Positions 27,748 to 35,944 of a stretch of 64,000 nucleotides of DNA are shown piece by piece. This stretch comes from Pseudomonas sp. MM223 (GTDB taxonomy: Bacteria; Pseudomonadota; Gammaproteobacteria; Pseudomonadales; Pseudomonadaceae): assembly GCA_947090765.1 (NCBI GenBank), contig OX352322.1, positions 229,501 to 293,500 on the forward strand, given 5' to 3'. Every line of letters starts with the position of its first letter. Within the stretch, counting starts at the first letter, position 1. A program made the position numbers and the translations under genes. The notes under the pieces were generated by a model. It was not told the DNA's origin, made no database searches, and saw only the letters and a list, made by a program, of their open reading frames with translations.

Positions 27748-29265
27748 TTAGCCGGCTTTTTTCATTTGAATGTCGAAGCCTTTGGCACCGTAGTTGGCGT
27801 TGCAATCGGCAGCGCCGTTGGCTTTGGCTTTGCAACCCACTTGCGGCAAGTCATAGCTGCTGCCGTCGGCACAAGAGGCCTGGCCAGCGCTGTTGATCGA
27901 CAACAGGCCGCCTTGCATGGCCGCGCCAACCGGCGCGTGGCACTGCACGTTGTCCGGGCGGGTGACCGTGGCCTGGCCCTTGCCGTTCTGGAAGTCGTAC
28001 TTCAGGCGCAGGGGCTTGCCAGTGCCGGCTTCTTGAATGCCTGCACCCGCCCATTTGCCATTGAGGAAGTCCGCGTTACCGTCGGCCGCATCTGGCGGAA
28101 TGCTCAAGTCATCAGGTTGCGGCGGCTGAGCGCTGGTTTGCCCTTGCTCATCGGCCAGCTGTGGTGGCGCAGGCGGCGTGTTCCCTGGCGTCGAGGCTTC
28201 GGGCTCGCCTGGCGGTGGCGTGTCGGCTGCTTGCTCTGGCGCTGGCGGCTGCTCTGGCGCTGGCTGTGTTTCTGGCGTGTCTTGCGCAGGGGTGTCGGCA
28301 TTATCCGCCGGCGCTTGGCTATCGCCTTGTGGCGCGGCACCGCCGGCATCGGCTGAGCCGCTCGGCAGGCTAGCCGCGTTGCCGGTCTGCTCAGCCGCCA
28401 CGTCCGGGGCAGCTACACCCGTTGCACCGTTCGCAGCGCCAACCCTGCCCGACGATTGTGTTGGCACTTGAGCTTGGTAGTTGTTTGACCCAGAGGTATC
28501 GCGGCCAAGGTCCGGGATGCCTGGGGCGGAAAGGTTGACCCCAGGGATGCAGCCGCGCAGCCCGAACAGCAGCAGGAGCAGCAGCGGCAACAGCAGCAAC
28601 AACGGCAATAGCCAGCGCCAGTTGCGCCACCACGGCAGGCGTGCGACGGCAGCGGCTGGCGCAACCGCTGCTGCTGCCGGAGCAATGGGCGCGGCTGGGG
28701 GAACCGGCGGCGCGGCCACGGGTTCGGCGATGGGGGCGGTACGCGGATACAGGCAGTGCAGGGGCTGCCTGCTGCGCTCGGCACCGGCATGGATGAAGCC
28801 CCAGAAGGTCAGCACAGGGCGGCCATCGACCAGGTAGACGAAGTTTTCGTCAGGGAAGGGCACCACACAGGTCAGCAGCTTGCCGAACACGGCGTTGTCA
28901 CCTTCGGCGGCCTTTCTGGCCGTTGCCGAGGGCTGGCCGTTGGCGTCCAGGCCAAGCAAGGTGTTGCTCAGGGCGTTGATCTTGCTTTGCAACACCTCGA
29001 GCTGCGCACGTGCTGGCGCGCGTTCTTCTTCGGTGGCGCTGCTCCAGGGGATTACATCGCCTGGGCGGTCGCTGTACCAATCGATGGTACGGCCCTGCTC
29101 ATCGCTCTGCGGGATGGCCAGGTGCTCGATCAGCTCCGGGTGCTCCGGGTACTTGCGGCGAATCGCTTCGCGAATCTGCAAAGCAGCGCGATAGACGGGC
29201 TGGCCAGTCTCGCCCAATGCGGTGAAGTGTTCACTTCTACCGCTGCGTAGTAATACTCCGCGCAT
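27748..29265 (-). CDS. srfA: SrfA family protein, first gene of the srf operon
   Basis: A 505-residue protein. Residues 12-170 form a cytoplasmic domain (FTALGETGQPVYRAALQIREAI; TIDWYS; NFVYLVDGRPVLTFWG). Residues 172-210 are Pro/Ala-rich, 218-236 a transmembrane helix after WWRNWRW, 240-410 a long Pro/Ala/Gln/Asp-rich linker, and the C-terminal 110 residues a small periplasmic domain with four cysteines (QCHAP, SCADG, GCKA, DCNA). The phrase GETGQPVY..ALQ is the SrfA family signature. ATG at 29265 was chosen because the upstream extension is AT-rich intergenic DNA. Its promoter must lie in 29266-29475. Salmonella srfA was described as SsrB-regulated; biochemical role unknown. Confidence 0.85.
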   Translation of the reverse strand: MRGVLLRSGRSEHFTALGETGQPVYRAALQIREAIRRKYPEHPELIEHLAIPQSDEQGRTIDWYSDRPGDVIPWSSATEEERAPARAQLEVLQSKINALSNTLLGLDANGQPSATARKAAEGDNAVFGKLLTCVVPFPDENFVYLVDGRPVLTFWGFIHAGAERSRQPLHCLYPRTAPIAEPVAAPPVPPAAPIAPAAAAVAPAAAVARLPWWRNWRWLLPLLLLLPLLLLLLFGLRGCIPGVNLSAPGIPDLGRDTSGSNNYQAQVPTQSSGRVGAANGATGVAAPDVAAEQTGNAASLPSGSADAGGAAPQGDSQAPADNADTPAQDTPETQPAPEQPPAPEQAADTPPPGEPEASTPGNTPPAPPQLADEQGQTSAQPPQPDDLSIPPDAADGNADFLNGKWAGAGIQEAGTGKPLRLKYDFQNGKGQATVTRPDNVQCHAPVGAAMQGGLLSINSAGQASCADGSSYDLPQVGCKAKANGAADCNANYGAKGFDIQMKKAG

Positions 29266-29300
29266 CCTTGTAGACCTACCTAGTCTATTAGCCGAATCCA

Positions 29301-29326
29301 TTCGGTATCCATTAAACAATACCGAA
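29301..29326. promoter_or_regulatory. Inverted repeat TTCGGTAT-N10-ATACCGAA upstream of srfA
   Basis: Perfect 8-bp arms (29301-29308 and 29319-29326), 36 bases before the srfA ATG. A second perfect palindrome CCGAAT-CC-ATTCGG (29292-29305) overlaps its left arm. The region is AT-rich against a GC-rich background, and the spacing fits an operator for a dimeric regulator or overlapping promoter elements. The regulator is unknown. Confidence 0.5.
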
Positions 29327-29475
29327 AAACCGAGCCACACTAATGGCAAAGTGCTTTTTTCGTCAATTCATATGGATGGCTTTTTGACGTCAAAGGGGTT
29401 TTTATCCGGTTACACTCCCCCTGGTCCGATCAACGGCATCGGCAACTCATCATCGACGAATGGAGCACGAAGAGC

Positions 29476-30381
29476 ATGAGCCTTTGGGATGACCTGAAGA
29501 AAAAGGCCTACGATGCCAACCCGGAGCTGGCCGCCAAGGCCGCCCAGGCGTTGGAAAAGGCCCGGGACCTGGCGGTGGAGGCAGGGCAGAAAGCCGCGCC
29601 CATCATCAAGGAAGCCAGTGACAAGGCAGCGGGCTATGCCCAGGAAAAGACCCCCTTGCTCAAGGCCCAGGCCCTGAAGGCGATTGACGATGCCAAGCAG
29701 CGTCGTGCCCAGTTGCAAGAGCAGGCCAAGCGCGACAAAGCCGCGCGGGCGGAGATGATCCGCACCATGTATGACATCACCCTAACGCCGGACGACGTCA
29801 ATTTCGTTGAAGAACCGTTCAACCATTTTGAGCGGCAGCTGATGTTTTTTGTGCGTAACGGCGAGGTGCTGGAAAGCGAAAAGCGCAACCAGACGCACCT
29901 GGACGCCTACCATTCGCACCGCACTACCGGTGGCCACATGTGGCAGGGCACCGGCCATACCGGTAGCGGCTCATCGACCATGCAGGTCACTGCGCGCAAT
30001 GTTCAGGAACACGAGTTCTGGGTGCGCCTGGAGAATGGCACCGAGGCGTGTTTCCAGCTGAACAACAATGGTGTGCGCCTGCGCCCTGGGCAGTATGTGA
30101 GCATGGCGTTTGTGCGCAACGCCAACCAGGACATGGGTCAGATGGTGGCGCTGTACAACCACAACGCAGGGCAGAACTTCGTGACCCTCTCGCCGAGGGA
30201 GATCAACCAGCAGTTTCAGCTGTACCTGAAAGAGCCCGGCATTTTCAACGCCAACGAAGTGAACGGCACGCGCGACAGGCTGCTGCAAGCGCTGGACAAG
30301 CGTCTGGGCGAACTGGCCCGGTACATGGCGCTGCACGGTGACCGGCGTGCCGGCCAGCTGATAGAAGCGCAGGCGGAATAA
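29476..30381 (+). CDS. Protein of unknown function, divergent from srfA
   Basis: Unrecognised 301-residue soluble protein. Residues 1-95 are Lys/Ala/Glu-rich amphipathic helices (DDLKKKAYDANPELAAKAAQALEKARDL) that look phasin-like. Residues 100-300 form a separate domain including MYDITLTPDDVNFVEEPFNHFERQLMFFV, TTGGHMWQGTGHTGSGSST and FNANEVNGTRDRLLQALDKRL. No signal peptide, no membrane segment. It is preceded by 210 bases shared with the srf operon and followed by a terminator. Divergent placement suggests coregulation with srf genes, an inference. Confidence 0.75.
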   Translation: MSLWDDLKKKAYDANPELAAKAAQALEKARDLAVEAGQKAAPIIKEASDKAAGYAQEKTPLLKAQALKAIDDAKQRRAQLQEQAKRDKAARAEMIRTMYDITLTPDDVNFVEEPFNHFERQLMFFVRNGEVLESEKRNQTHLDAYHSHRTTGGHMWQGTGHTGSGSSTMQVTARNVQEHEFWVRLENGTEACFQLNNNGVRLRPGQYVSMAFVRNANQDMGQMVALYNHNAGQNFVTLSPREINQQFQLYLKEPGIFNANEVNGTRDRLLQALDKRLGELARYMALHGDRRAGQLIEAQAE

Positions 30382-30388
30382 ACGAAAA

Positions 30389-30417
30389 AGCCCCGGGAGA
30401 TCTCCCAGGGCTTTTTT
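30389..30417 (+). terminator. Rho-independent terminator
   Basis: AGCCC-C-GGGAGA / TCTCCC-A-GGGCT hairpin followed by seven T, 8 bases after the stop of the 301-residue gene. An A-run on the other side means it may also work for the minus-strand tRNA gene. Confidence 0.85.
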
Positions 30418-30421
30418 GATA

Positions 30422-30498
30422 TGGCGCACTCGGCGGGATTCGAACCCACGACCCCTGCCTTCGGAGGGCAGTACTCTATCCAGCTGAGCTACGAGTGC
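30422..30498 (-). tRNA. tRNA-Arg (anticodon CCG)
   Basis: The reverse complement reads GCACTCGTAGCTCAGCTGG... to ...CCGAGTGCGCCA, 77 nt. Acceptor arms GCACTCG/CGAGTGC pair perfectly. The D-arm (AGCTCAGCTGGATAG), anticodon stem CTGCC/GGCAG with loop CTCCGAA, and T-arm GTGGGTTCGAATCCC are all normal. Encoded 3' CCA is present. It reads codon CGG. No integrase or repeated tRNA fragment was seen beside it. Confidence 0.96.
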
Positions 30499-30674
30499 AA
30501 CGCGCACGCATGATACCCATCTGTGTCGTTGACGTCCATCGCCTTGATCTGTGGCCTTTTTCCTCTTCTGCGGGACGCGGCTTTTGCGGGCATCTGCCCT
30601 GCGCAAAACCATCTATCCATATGCAATATCAATATTTCCCTCTGCCTTCTTATGCCCTCTATCCTCTGGTCACA

Positions 30675-30690
30675 ACTTGTTATAACAAGT
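30675..30690. promoter_or_regulatory. 16-bp palindrome ACTTGTTATAACAAGT, likely GntR operator
   Basis: A perfect palindrome 22 bases before the ATG of the GntR/HutC regulator. HutC-subfamily regulators bind palindromes of the TTGTnnACAA / GTMTAKAC type near their own promoters, so autoregulation and control of the downstream operon is likely. Confidence 0.65.
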
Positions 30691-30712
30691 CATCGATCAG
30701 CGAAGAGACCCC

Positions 30713-31463
30713 ATGGCCGAACTGCTCCCCCTCTCCCCGGTACCGCTCTATACCCAGGCTCAAGGAACTGCTGCGCGAGCGCATCCTCGACGGCACTTAT
30801 CCACCGCATAGCCGCATGCCCTCGGAAAGCGAACTGGGCAAGGCCTTCGACGTCAGCCGCATCACCGTGCGCCAGGCGCTGGGCGACCTGCAGAAGGAAG
30901 GGCTGATCTTCAAGATCCACGGCAAAGGCACTTTCGTCGCCAAGCCCAAGGCGTTTCAGAACGTCAGTACCTTGCAGGGCCTGGGCGAGTCGATGACGCA
31001 GATGGGCTACGAAGTGATCAACCGCCTGCGCAGCTTTCGCCATGTGCCGGCCAACGCATTGGTGGCCGCCCGGCTGCAGGTCGAGGAGGGCAGCCTGGTC
31101 ACCGAAATCCGTCGGGTGCGGCTGATCAACCGCGAGCCGGTATCGCTGGAATTGACCTGGTTGCCCAAGGCCGTTGGCGAAAAACTGGAAAAGGCCGACC
31201 TGGTCACCCGCGACATCTTCCTGCTGCTGGAAAACGACTGCGGCATCGCCCTTGGCCACGCCGACCTGGCCATCGACGCGGTACTGGCCGACAGCGACCT
31301 GACCCAGGCCCTGGATGTTGAAGAAGGCTCGCCGATCATGCGCATCGAGCGCCTGACCCATGCTGCCGACGGCACGCCACTGGACTTCGAACACCTTTAC
31401 TACCGCGGCGATGCATTCCAGTACCGCCTGCGCATTGATCGCCAGAAAGGGGGCAAGGCATGA
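30713..31463 (+). pseudogene. GntR family regulator, HutC subfamily (UTRA), N-terminal frameshift
   Basis: Transcription regulator with winged-helix domain (PPHSRMPSESELGKAFDVSRITVRQALGDLQKEGLI..IHGKGTFV) and UTRA ligand-binding domain (residues 80-245). The ATG at 30713 reads MAELLPLSPVPLYTQ, then frame is lost near 30757, where CAGGCTCAAGG should be CAGCTCAAGG to continue LKELLRERI. The total of 751 nt is one over a codon multiple. Extra G at 30757 is likely a sequencing error. It lies 4 bases upstream of the flavoprotein gene, so it is the first gene of that operon. Confidence 0.85.
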
Positions 31464-33184
31464 GCATCCAGACCCAGGATTACGACATCATCGTCATCGG
31501 TGGTGGCACCGCCGGGCCGATGGCGGCGATCAAGGCCAAAGAGCAAGACAAAAGCCTGCGCGTGCTGCTGCTGGACAAGGCCAACGTCAAGCGCAGCGGC
31601 GCCATCAGCATGGGCATGGACGGCCTGAACAACGCCATCATCCCCGGGCACGCCACCCCCGAGCAGTACACCAAGGAAATCACCGTGGCCAATGACGGCA
31701 TCGTCAACCAGGCCACCGTGCATGCCTACGCTACCCACAGTTTTGAAACCATCGAGCAACTCGACCGCTGGGGCGTAAAGTTCGAGAAGGATGAGACTGG
31801 CGATTACGCAGTGAAGAAGGTTCATCACATGGGTGCCTACGTGCTGCCCATGCCCGAAGGCCACGACATCAAGAAGGTGTTGTACCGCCAGCTCAAGCGT
31901 GCCCGGGTCGACATCAGCAATCGCATGGTCTGCACCCGTGTGCTGCTCGATGACCAAGGCGCCGCCGCGGGCGTGCTGGGCTTCGACTGCCGCAGCGGTG
32001 AGTTTCGGGTGGTGCGGGCCAAGGCGGTGATCCTTGCCTGCGGTGCTGCCGGGCGCCTGGGCCTGCCGTCGTCGGGTTATTTGATGGGCACCTACGAGAA
32101 CCCGACCAACGCCGGTGATGGCTACGCCATGGCCTACCATGCAGGCGCCGAGCTGGCCAACCTCGAGTGCTTCCAGATCAACCCGCTTATCAAGGACTAC
32201 AACGGCCCTGCCTGTGCCTATGTCACCGGCCCGCTGGGTGGGTATACCGCCAACAGCAAAGGCGAGCGCTTTATCGAGTGCGACTACTGGAGCGGCCAGA
32301 TGATGTGGGAGTTCCACCAGGAGCTCGAAGGCGGCAATGGCCCGGTGTTCCTCAAGCTCGACCACCTGGCCGAGGAGACCATCCAGAACATCGAAGAGAT
32401 CCTGCACAGCAACGAGCGCCCCAGCCGTGGCCAGTTCCACGCCGGGCGTGGCACCGACTATCGCCAGCACATGGTCGAGATGCATATCTCCGAAATCGGC
32501 TTCTGCTCCGGGCATTCGGCGTCGGGCGTGTGGGTCAATGAAAAGGCCGAGACCAGCGTCAAAGGGCTGTATGCCGCGGGCGACATGGCTGCGGTGCCGC
32601 ACAACTACATGCTCGGCGCCTTTACCTATGGCTGGTTTGCCGGCGTGAACGCTGCGCATTACGTGGCCGGGCGCGAACTTGCCGAGGTCGATGCCGTGCA
32701 GGTCGAGCGCGAGCGCGCGCGGGTATTTGCCCCGCTGCAGCGTGAGCATGGCCTGCCGCCAGCCCAGGTCGAGTACAAACTCAGGCGCATGGTCAACGAC
32801 TACCTGCAGCCGCCGAAGGTGACCAAGAAGATGGAAATCGGCCTGGCGCGCTTTGCCGAGATCGAGCGCGACCTTGGGCAGATGAAGGCCAGCAACCCTC
32901 ATGAACTGATGCGTGCGATGGAAGTGTCGGTGATTCGCGATTGCGCCGAGATGGCGGCGCGGGCCTCGCTGTTCCGCGAGGAAAGCCGCTGGGGGCTGTA
33001 CCACCACCGGGTGGACTTCCCGGAGCGCAACGATGGCGAGTGGTTTTGCCATTGCCACCTGAAAAAGGGCGAGAACGGCGAAATGACCAGCTTCAAGAAG
33101 GCCGTCGAACCCTACCTGATCGCCCTGGATGCAGAAGAGCAGACCGCCTATGACCGGTTGCGGGTCAAAGCCGATGCCGCCTAG
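31460..33184 (+). CDS. AprA/fumarate-reductase-type flavoprotein
   Basis: A 574-residue FAD-dependent oxidoreductase. The dinucleotide-binding motif DIIVIGGGTAGPMAA is at residues 9-25. The second FAD block AVILACGAAGRLGLPSSGY and the C-terminal VKGLYAAGDMAAVPHNYMLGAF match adenylylsulfate reductase alpha and succinate dehydrogenase flavoproteins. The C-terminal helical domain has RWGLYHHRVDFPERND. Followed by a two-cluster ferredoxin like AprB, so the pair resembles an adenylylsulfate reductase. No dissimilatory sulfate reduction is expected in Pseudomonas, so the true substrate is probably an organosulfur or related compound brought in by the operon's importer. No signal peptide, cytoplasmic. 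Confidence 0.85.
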   Translation: MSIQTQDYDIIVIGGGTAGPMAAIKAKEQDKSLRVLLLDKANVKRSGAISMGMDGLNNAIIPGHATPEQYTKEITVANDGIVNQATVHAYATHSFETIEQLDRWGVKFEKDETGDYAVKKVHHMGAYVLPMPEGHDIKKVLYRQLKRARVDISNRMVCTRVLLDDQGAAAGVLGFDCRSGEFRVVRAKAVILACGAAGRLGLPSSGYLMGTYENPTNAGDGYAMAYHAGAELANLECFQINPLIKDYNGPACAYVTGPLGGYTANSKGERFIECDYWSGQMMWEFHQELEGGNGPVFLKLDHLAEETIQNIEEILHSNERPSRGQFHAGRGTDYRQHMVEMHISEIGFCSGHSASGVWVNEKAETSVKGLYAAGDMAAVPHNYMLGAFTYGWFAGVNAAHYVAGRELAEVDAVQVERERARVFAPLQREHGLPPAQVEYKLRRMVNDYLQPPKVTKKMEIGLARFAEIERDLGQMKASNPHELMRAMEVSVIRDCAEMAARASLFREESRWGLYHHRVDFPERNDGEWFCHCHLKKGENGEMTSFKKAVEPYLIALDAEEQTAYDRLRVKADAA

Positions 33185-33201
33185 GCGACTTGCACCGCAT
33201 G

Positions 33202-33318
33202 TGTAGGAGCGGCCTTGTGTCGCGATAGGGCTGCGCAGCAGCCCCAGCTGTTTGTGCACCGTTGCTGAAATCCTGGGGCCGCTCTGCGGCCCTATCGCGA
33301 CACAAGGCCGCTCCTACA
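33202..33318. repeat. REP inverted repeat pair inside the operon
   Basis: TGTAGGAGCGGCCTTGTGTC GCGATAGGG arm and its inverse, separated by about 55 bases, between the flavoprotein and ferredoxin genes. In mid-operon such a hairpin could set different mRNA stability on its two sides. Confidence 0.85.
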
Positions 33319-33374
33319 AAAAGCAGCGATTTGCCGAATAGAACGAGGGCCAAAGGCCCCAAGGACTCCGTGAA

Positions 33375-33620
33375 ATGGCCTATCAGCCGCAAGAAATCTT
33401 CTTCCGCAGCAGCGCCCCGGTCACCATCGACGCAGACAAATGTATCGCCGAAAAAGGCTGCACCGTGTGCGTCGAGGTCTGCCCCATGGACCTGCTGGCG
33501 ATCAACCCGGCCACGCAAAAAGCCTACATGGCCTTCGACGAATGCTGGTACTGCATGCCCTGCGAGAAGGACTGCCCCACCGGCGCGGTGAAGGTCGACA
33601 TCCCGTACCTGCTGCGCTGA
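33375..33620 (+). CDS. 4Fe-4S ferredoxin, AprB-like
   Basis: An 81-residue protein with two cluster motifs, CIAEKGCTVCVEVCP and CWYCMPCEKDCP. The first has the CxxxxCxxCxxxCP spacing seen in AprB, the second CxxCxxxxCP. Likely electron donor or acceptor of the flavoprotein 190 bases upstream. ATG at 33375 gives MAYQPQEIFFRSSAPVTIDADKC. Confidence 0.9.
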   Translation: MAYQPQEIFFRSSAPVTIDADKCIAEKGCTVCVEVCPMDLLAINPATQKAYMAFDECWYCMPCEKDCPTGAVKVDIPYLLR

Positions 33621-33739
33621 TTCACCCTGCCATCCGGCGAACCACCGGACGCCCACCTGCTGTGCCCCTCGTTTCCCACCACCCAAGCCGGGCGGCGGAG
33701 ACGACGCCAACTCTTATAACGATTCGAGGGGAAACACCC

Positions 33740-35146
33740 ATGCGCCTTGTTGCAACCGTGGCCGGCCTCGCGCTGGCGCTCACTGGCCTGAATGCCAGCG
33801 CCGAAACCATCCGCATCGCCATCGGCACCCAGGACACCACCATCAACTGCGCCACCGGCGGCCTGCTGATACGTGAGCTGGGCTTGCTGGACAAGTACCT
33901 GCCGCACGACGGCAAGTACAAGGACGCCACCTATCAGGTCGAGTGGAAGAACTTCACCAGCGGTGCGCCGCTGACCAACGAAATGGTCGCCGGCAAACTC
34001 GACTTCGGCGCCATGGCCGACTTCCCGGGCTCGTTCAACGGCGTTGCGCACCTGGATGCCGGCAAGCGCAGCCTGTTCATCAGTGTGCTGTCCGGTAGCG
34101 TGCATGGCAGCGGCAACGGCATCGTCGTGCCCGCCGCGTCCAGCGTGCAGTCGCTGGCTGAGCTCAAGGGCAAGACCATTTCCGTGCCGTTCGCCTCCAC
34201 TGCCCACGGCATGCTGTTGCGCGCCGTCGCCGCCCAGGGCTGGGACCCGCAGAGGGATGTGCGCATCATCGCCCAAGCGCCCGAAATCGCCGGTTCCGCC
34301 CTGCGCAGCAACCGCATCGAAGCCCACGCTGACTTCGTGCCGTTCGCCGAGCTGTTCCCCAACCGTGGCTTCGCCCGCAAGATCTATGACGGCGCCCAGG
34401 CCAACGCACCGACCTTCCATGGTGCCCTGGTCGATGCCGCGTATGCGAAGAAGTACCCTGAAGTGGTCACCGCCTACCTGCGTGCCAGCCTTGAAGCCGA
34501 CCGCCTGATCGCTGCACAGCCTGAAAAGTACAGCGAGTTGATCGAGAAGGTCACGGGTATCGAAGCCGAGGTCAATTACCTGTTCCACGGCCCGCTCGGC
34601 CTGCAGACCCGCGACCTGACCTGGAAGCCTGAATACCGCCAGGCAGTGGCTACATCCATCGATACGCTCAAGCTGCTGAAAAAGACCGACCGTGGCCTGG
34701 ACACCGACAAGTTCATCGACGACCAGTACATCCGTGCCGCCTTCAAAGAGGCTGGCCTGGACTACGACAAGGCGCTGAAAGACTACGAGCCGCTGCCACT
34801 CAAGGCCAATGACGCGCTGACCGGCAAACCGATCACCGACTTCAGCCGGCTGGCGCAGATCTGGGTGCGCGGTGAGGACAAGGTCCGCCACTACGCTTCG
34901 CCGGAAGCGGCCCTTGGTGCGCTGGCCCAGCTGGAGCAGGAGGGCAAGGACATCCGCGCCATCTACGCCCAGGCCGCCGACAGCGGCATCAAGTTGCTGG
35001 CCAACCAGGCCTGGTTCGTGCGCAACGCCAACGGCGAGCTGGCGGCGTTCCTGCTCAAGGACCAGGCCGAGCAATATGCCAAGGCCCATGGTGGCGAGGC
35101 GCTGGATTTTGTCAGTGCCAACCAGAAGCTGGTCGCCCAGCGCTGA
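33740..35146 (+). CDS. ABC transporter substrate-binding protein, SsuA/TauA/NrtA-like
   Basis: A 468-residue periplasmic binding protein. Signal peptide MRLVATVAGLALALTGLNASA. The core includes GTQDTTINCATGGLLIRELGLLDKYLP, MVAGKLDFGAMADFPGSFNG and a mature length well above the usual 310-330, with an extra C-terminal 120 residues. This long form differs from ordinary sulfonate or taurine binding proteins. RBS GAGGGGAA upstream of the ATG. The ligand is unknown. Only three Met and one Cys occur after the initiator. Confidence 0.85.
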   Translation: MRLVATVAGLALALTGLNASAETIRIAIGTQDTTINCATGGLLIRELGLLDKYLPHDGKYKDATYQVEWKNFTSGAPLTNEMVAGKLDFGAMADFPGSFNGVAHLDAGKRSLFISVLSGSVHGSGNGIVVPAASSVQSLAELKGKTISVPFASTAHGMLLRAVAAQGWDPQRDVRIIAQAPEIAGSALRSNRIEAHADFVPFAELFPNRGFARKIYDGAQANAPTFHGALVDAAYAKKYPEVVTAYLRASLEADRLIAAQPEKYSELIEKVTGIEAEVNYLFHGPLGLQTRDLTWKPEYRQAVATSIDTLKLLKKTDRGLDTDKFIDDQYIRAAFKEAGLDYDKALKDYEPLPLKANDALTGKPITDFSRLAQIWVRGEDKVRHYASPEAALGALAQLEQEGKDIRAIYAQAADSGIKLLANQAWFVRNANGELAAFLLKDQAEQYAKAHGGEALDFVSANQKLVAQR

Positions 35147-35161
35147 CCGGGAGGCATCGAC

Positions 35162-35944
35162 ATGACCCGCAACCTCAAGCGCTGGCCGGTGCGCCTGGCG
35201 TCGCTGCTGGCCTGCCTGCTGTTCTGGCAGGTGGCAGCGAGCGTGAAACTGGACCTCGGCCTGCTGACGTTCACCTATGTCCCCACACCCAAGGCGGTGC
35301 TGGACGCGGCCTGGCAGTTGCTGGCCTCCAGCACGCTGCTGGCGCACCTGGGCAGCAGCCTGTCGCGGGTGTTTGCCGGTTATGCCACTGCGGCGCTGGT
35401 TGGCGTGGCCCTGGGGTTGCTGATCGGCCGCTCGAAATGGGCTGAAGACACCCTGCTACCGCCGCTGGAAGTGCTGCGGCCGATTCCGGCGGTGGCGTGG
35501 ATCCCGCTGGCGATCCTGATGTTCCCGTCGTCGGAACTGTCGATGGTGTTCATCACCTTCACAGGCGCGTTGTTCCCCATCCTGCTCAACACCGTGCACG
35601 GCGTCGAGGCCGTCGACCCACGCCTGGTGGCATCAGCGCGCAGCCTCGGTGCCGGGCGCCGGGCGATCCTGCGTGAAGTGGTATTGCCTGGAGCGTTGCC
35701 GAGCATCGTCACCGGCCTGGCCATCGGCATGGGTACCTCATGGTTCTGCCTGGTCACCGCCGAGATGATTTCCGGGCAGTTCGGCATCGGTTACTACACC
35801 TGGGAGTCGTACACCTTGCAAAACTACCCGGACATCATTGTCGGCATGTTGCTGATCGGCGTGCTGGGCATGGGCAGCAGCGCCCTGGTCAAGCGCCTGG
35901 GGGCGCTGGCCACGCCGTGGTACCGCACGCGGAGGGCCAGTTGA
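35162..35944 (+). CDS. ABC transporter permease, SsuC/TauC-like
   Basis: A 260-residue inner-membrane permease with about six helices and the EAA-loop region VDPRLVASARSLGAGRRAILREVVLPGALPSIVTG. Typical of the nitrate/sulfonate/taurine family. Starts 15 bases after the binding-protein stop and overlaps the ATPase start as TGATG. Confidence 0.92.
   Translation: MTRNLKRWPVRLASLLACLLFWQVAASVKLDLGLLTFTYVPTPKAVLDAAWQLLASSTLLAHLGSSLSRVFAGYATAALVGVALGLLIGRSKWAEDTLLPPLEVLRPIPAVAWIPLAILMFPSSELSMVFITFTGALFPILLNTVHGVEAVDPRLVASARSLGAGRRAILREVVLPGALPSIVTGLAIGMGTSWFCLVTAEMISGQFGIGYYTWESYTLQNYPDIIVGMLLIGVLGMGSSALVKRLGALATPWYRTRRAS

Noticed and set aside
11621..29265. Type VI secretion system
   Set aside because: Despite the TagQRST/PpkA-like parts there is no tssB/C, tssK, hcp, vgrG, clpV, tssM, kinase or FHA gene in the window.
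30422..30498. tRNA-Arg as integration site of a genomic island
   Set aside because: No integrase, no duplicated tRNA 3' end, and flanking genes have the same base composition as the rest.
31400..33259. 619-codon minus-strand open frame opposite the flavoprotein
   Set aside because: Shadow frame; it even reads into the REP element, and the sense gene has full FAD motifs.
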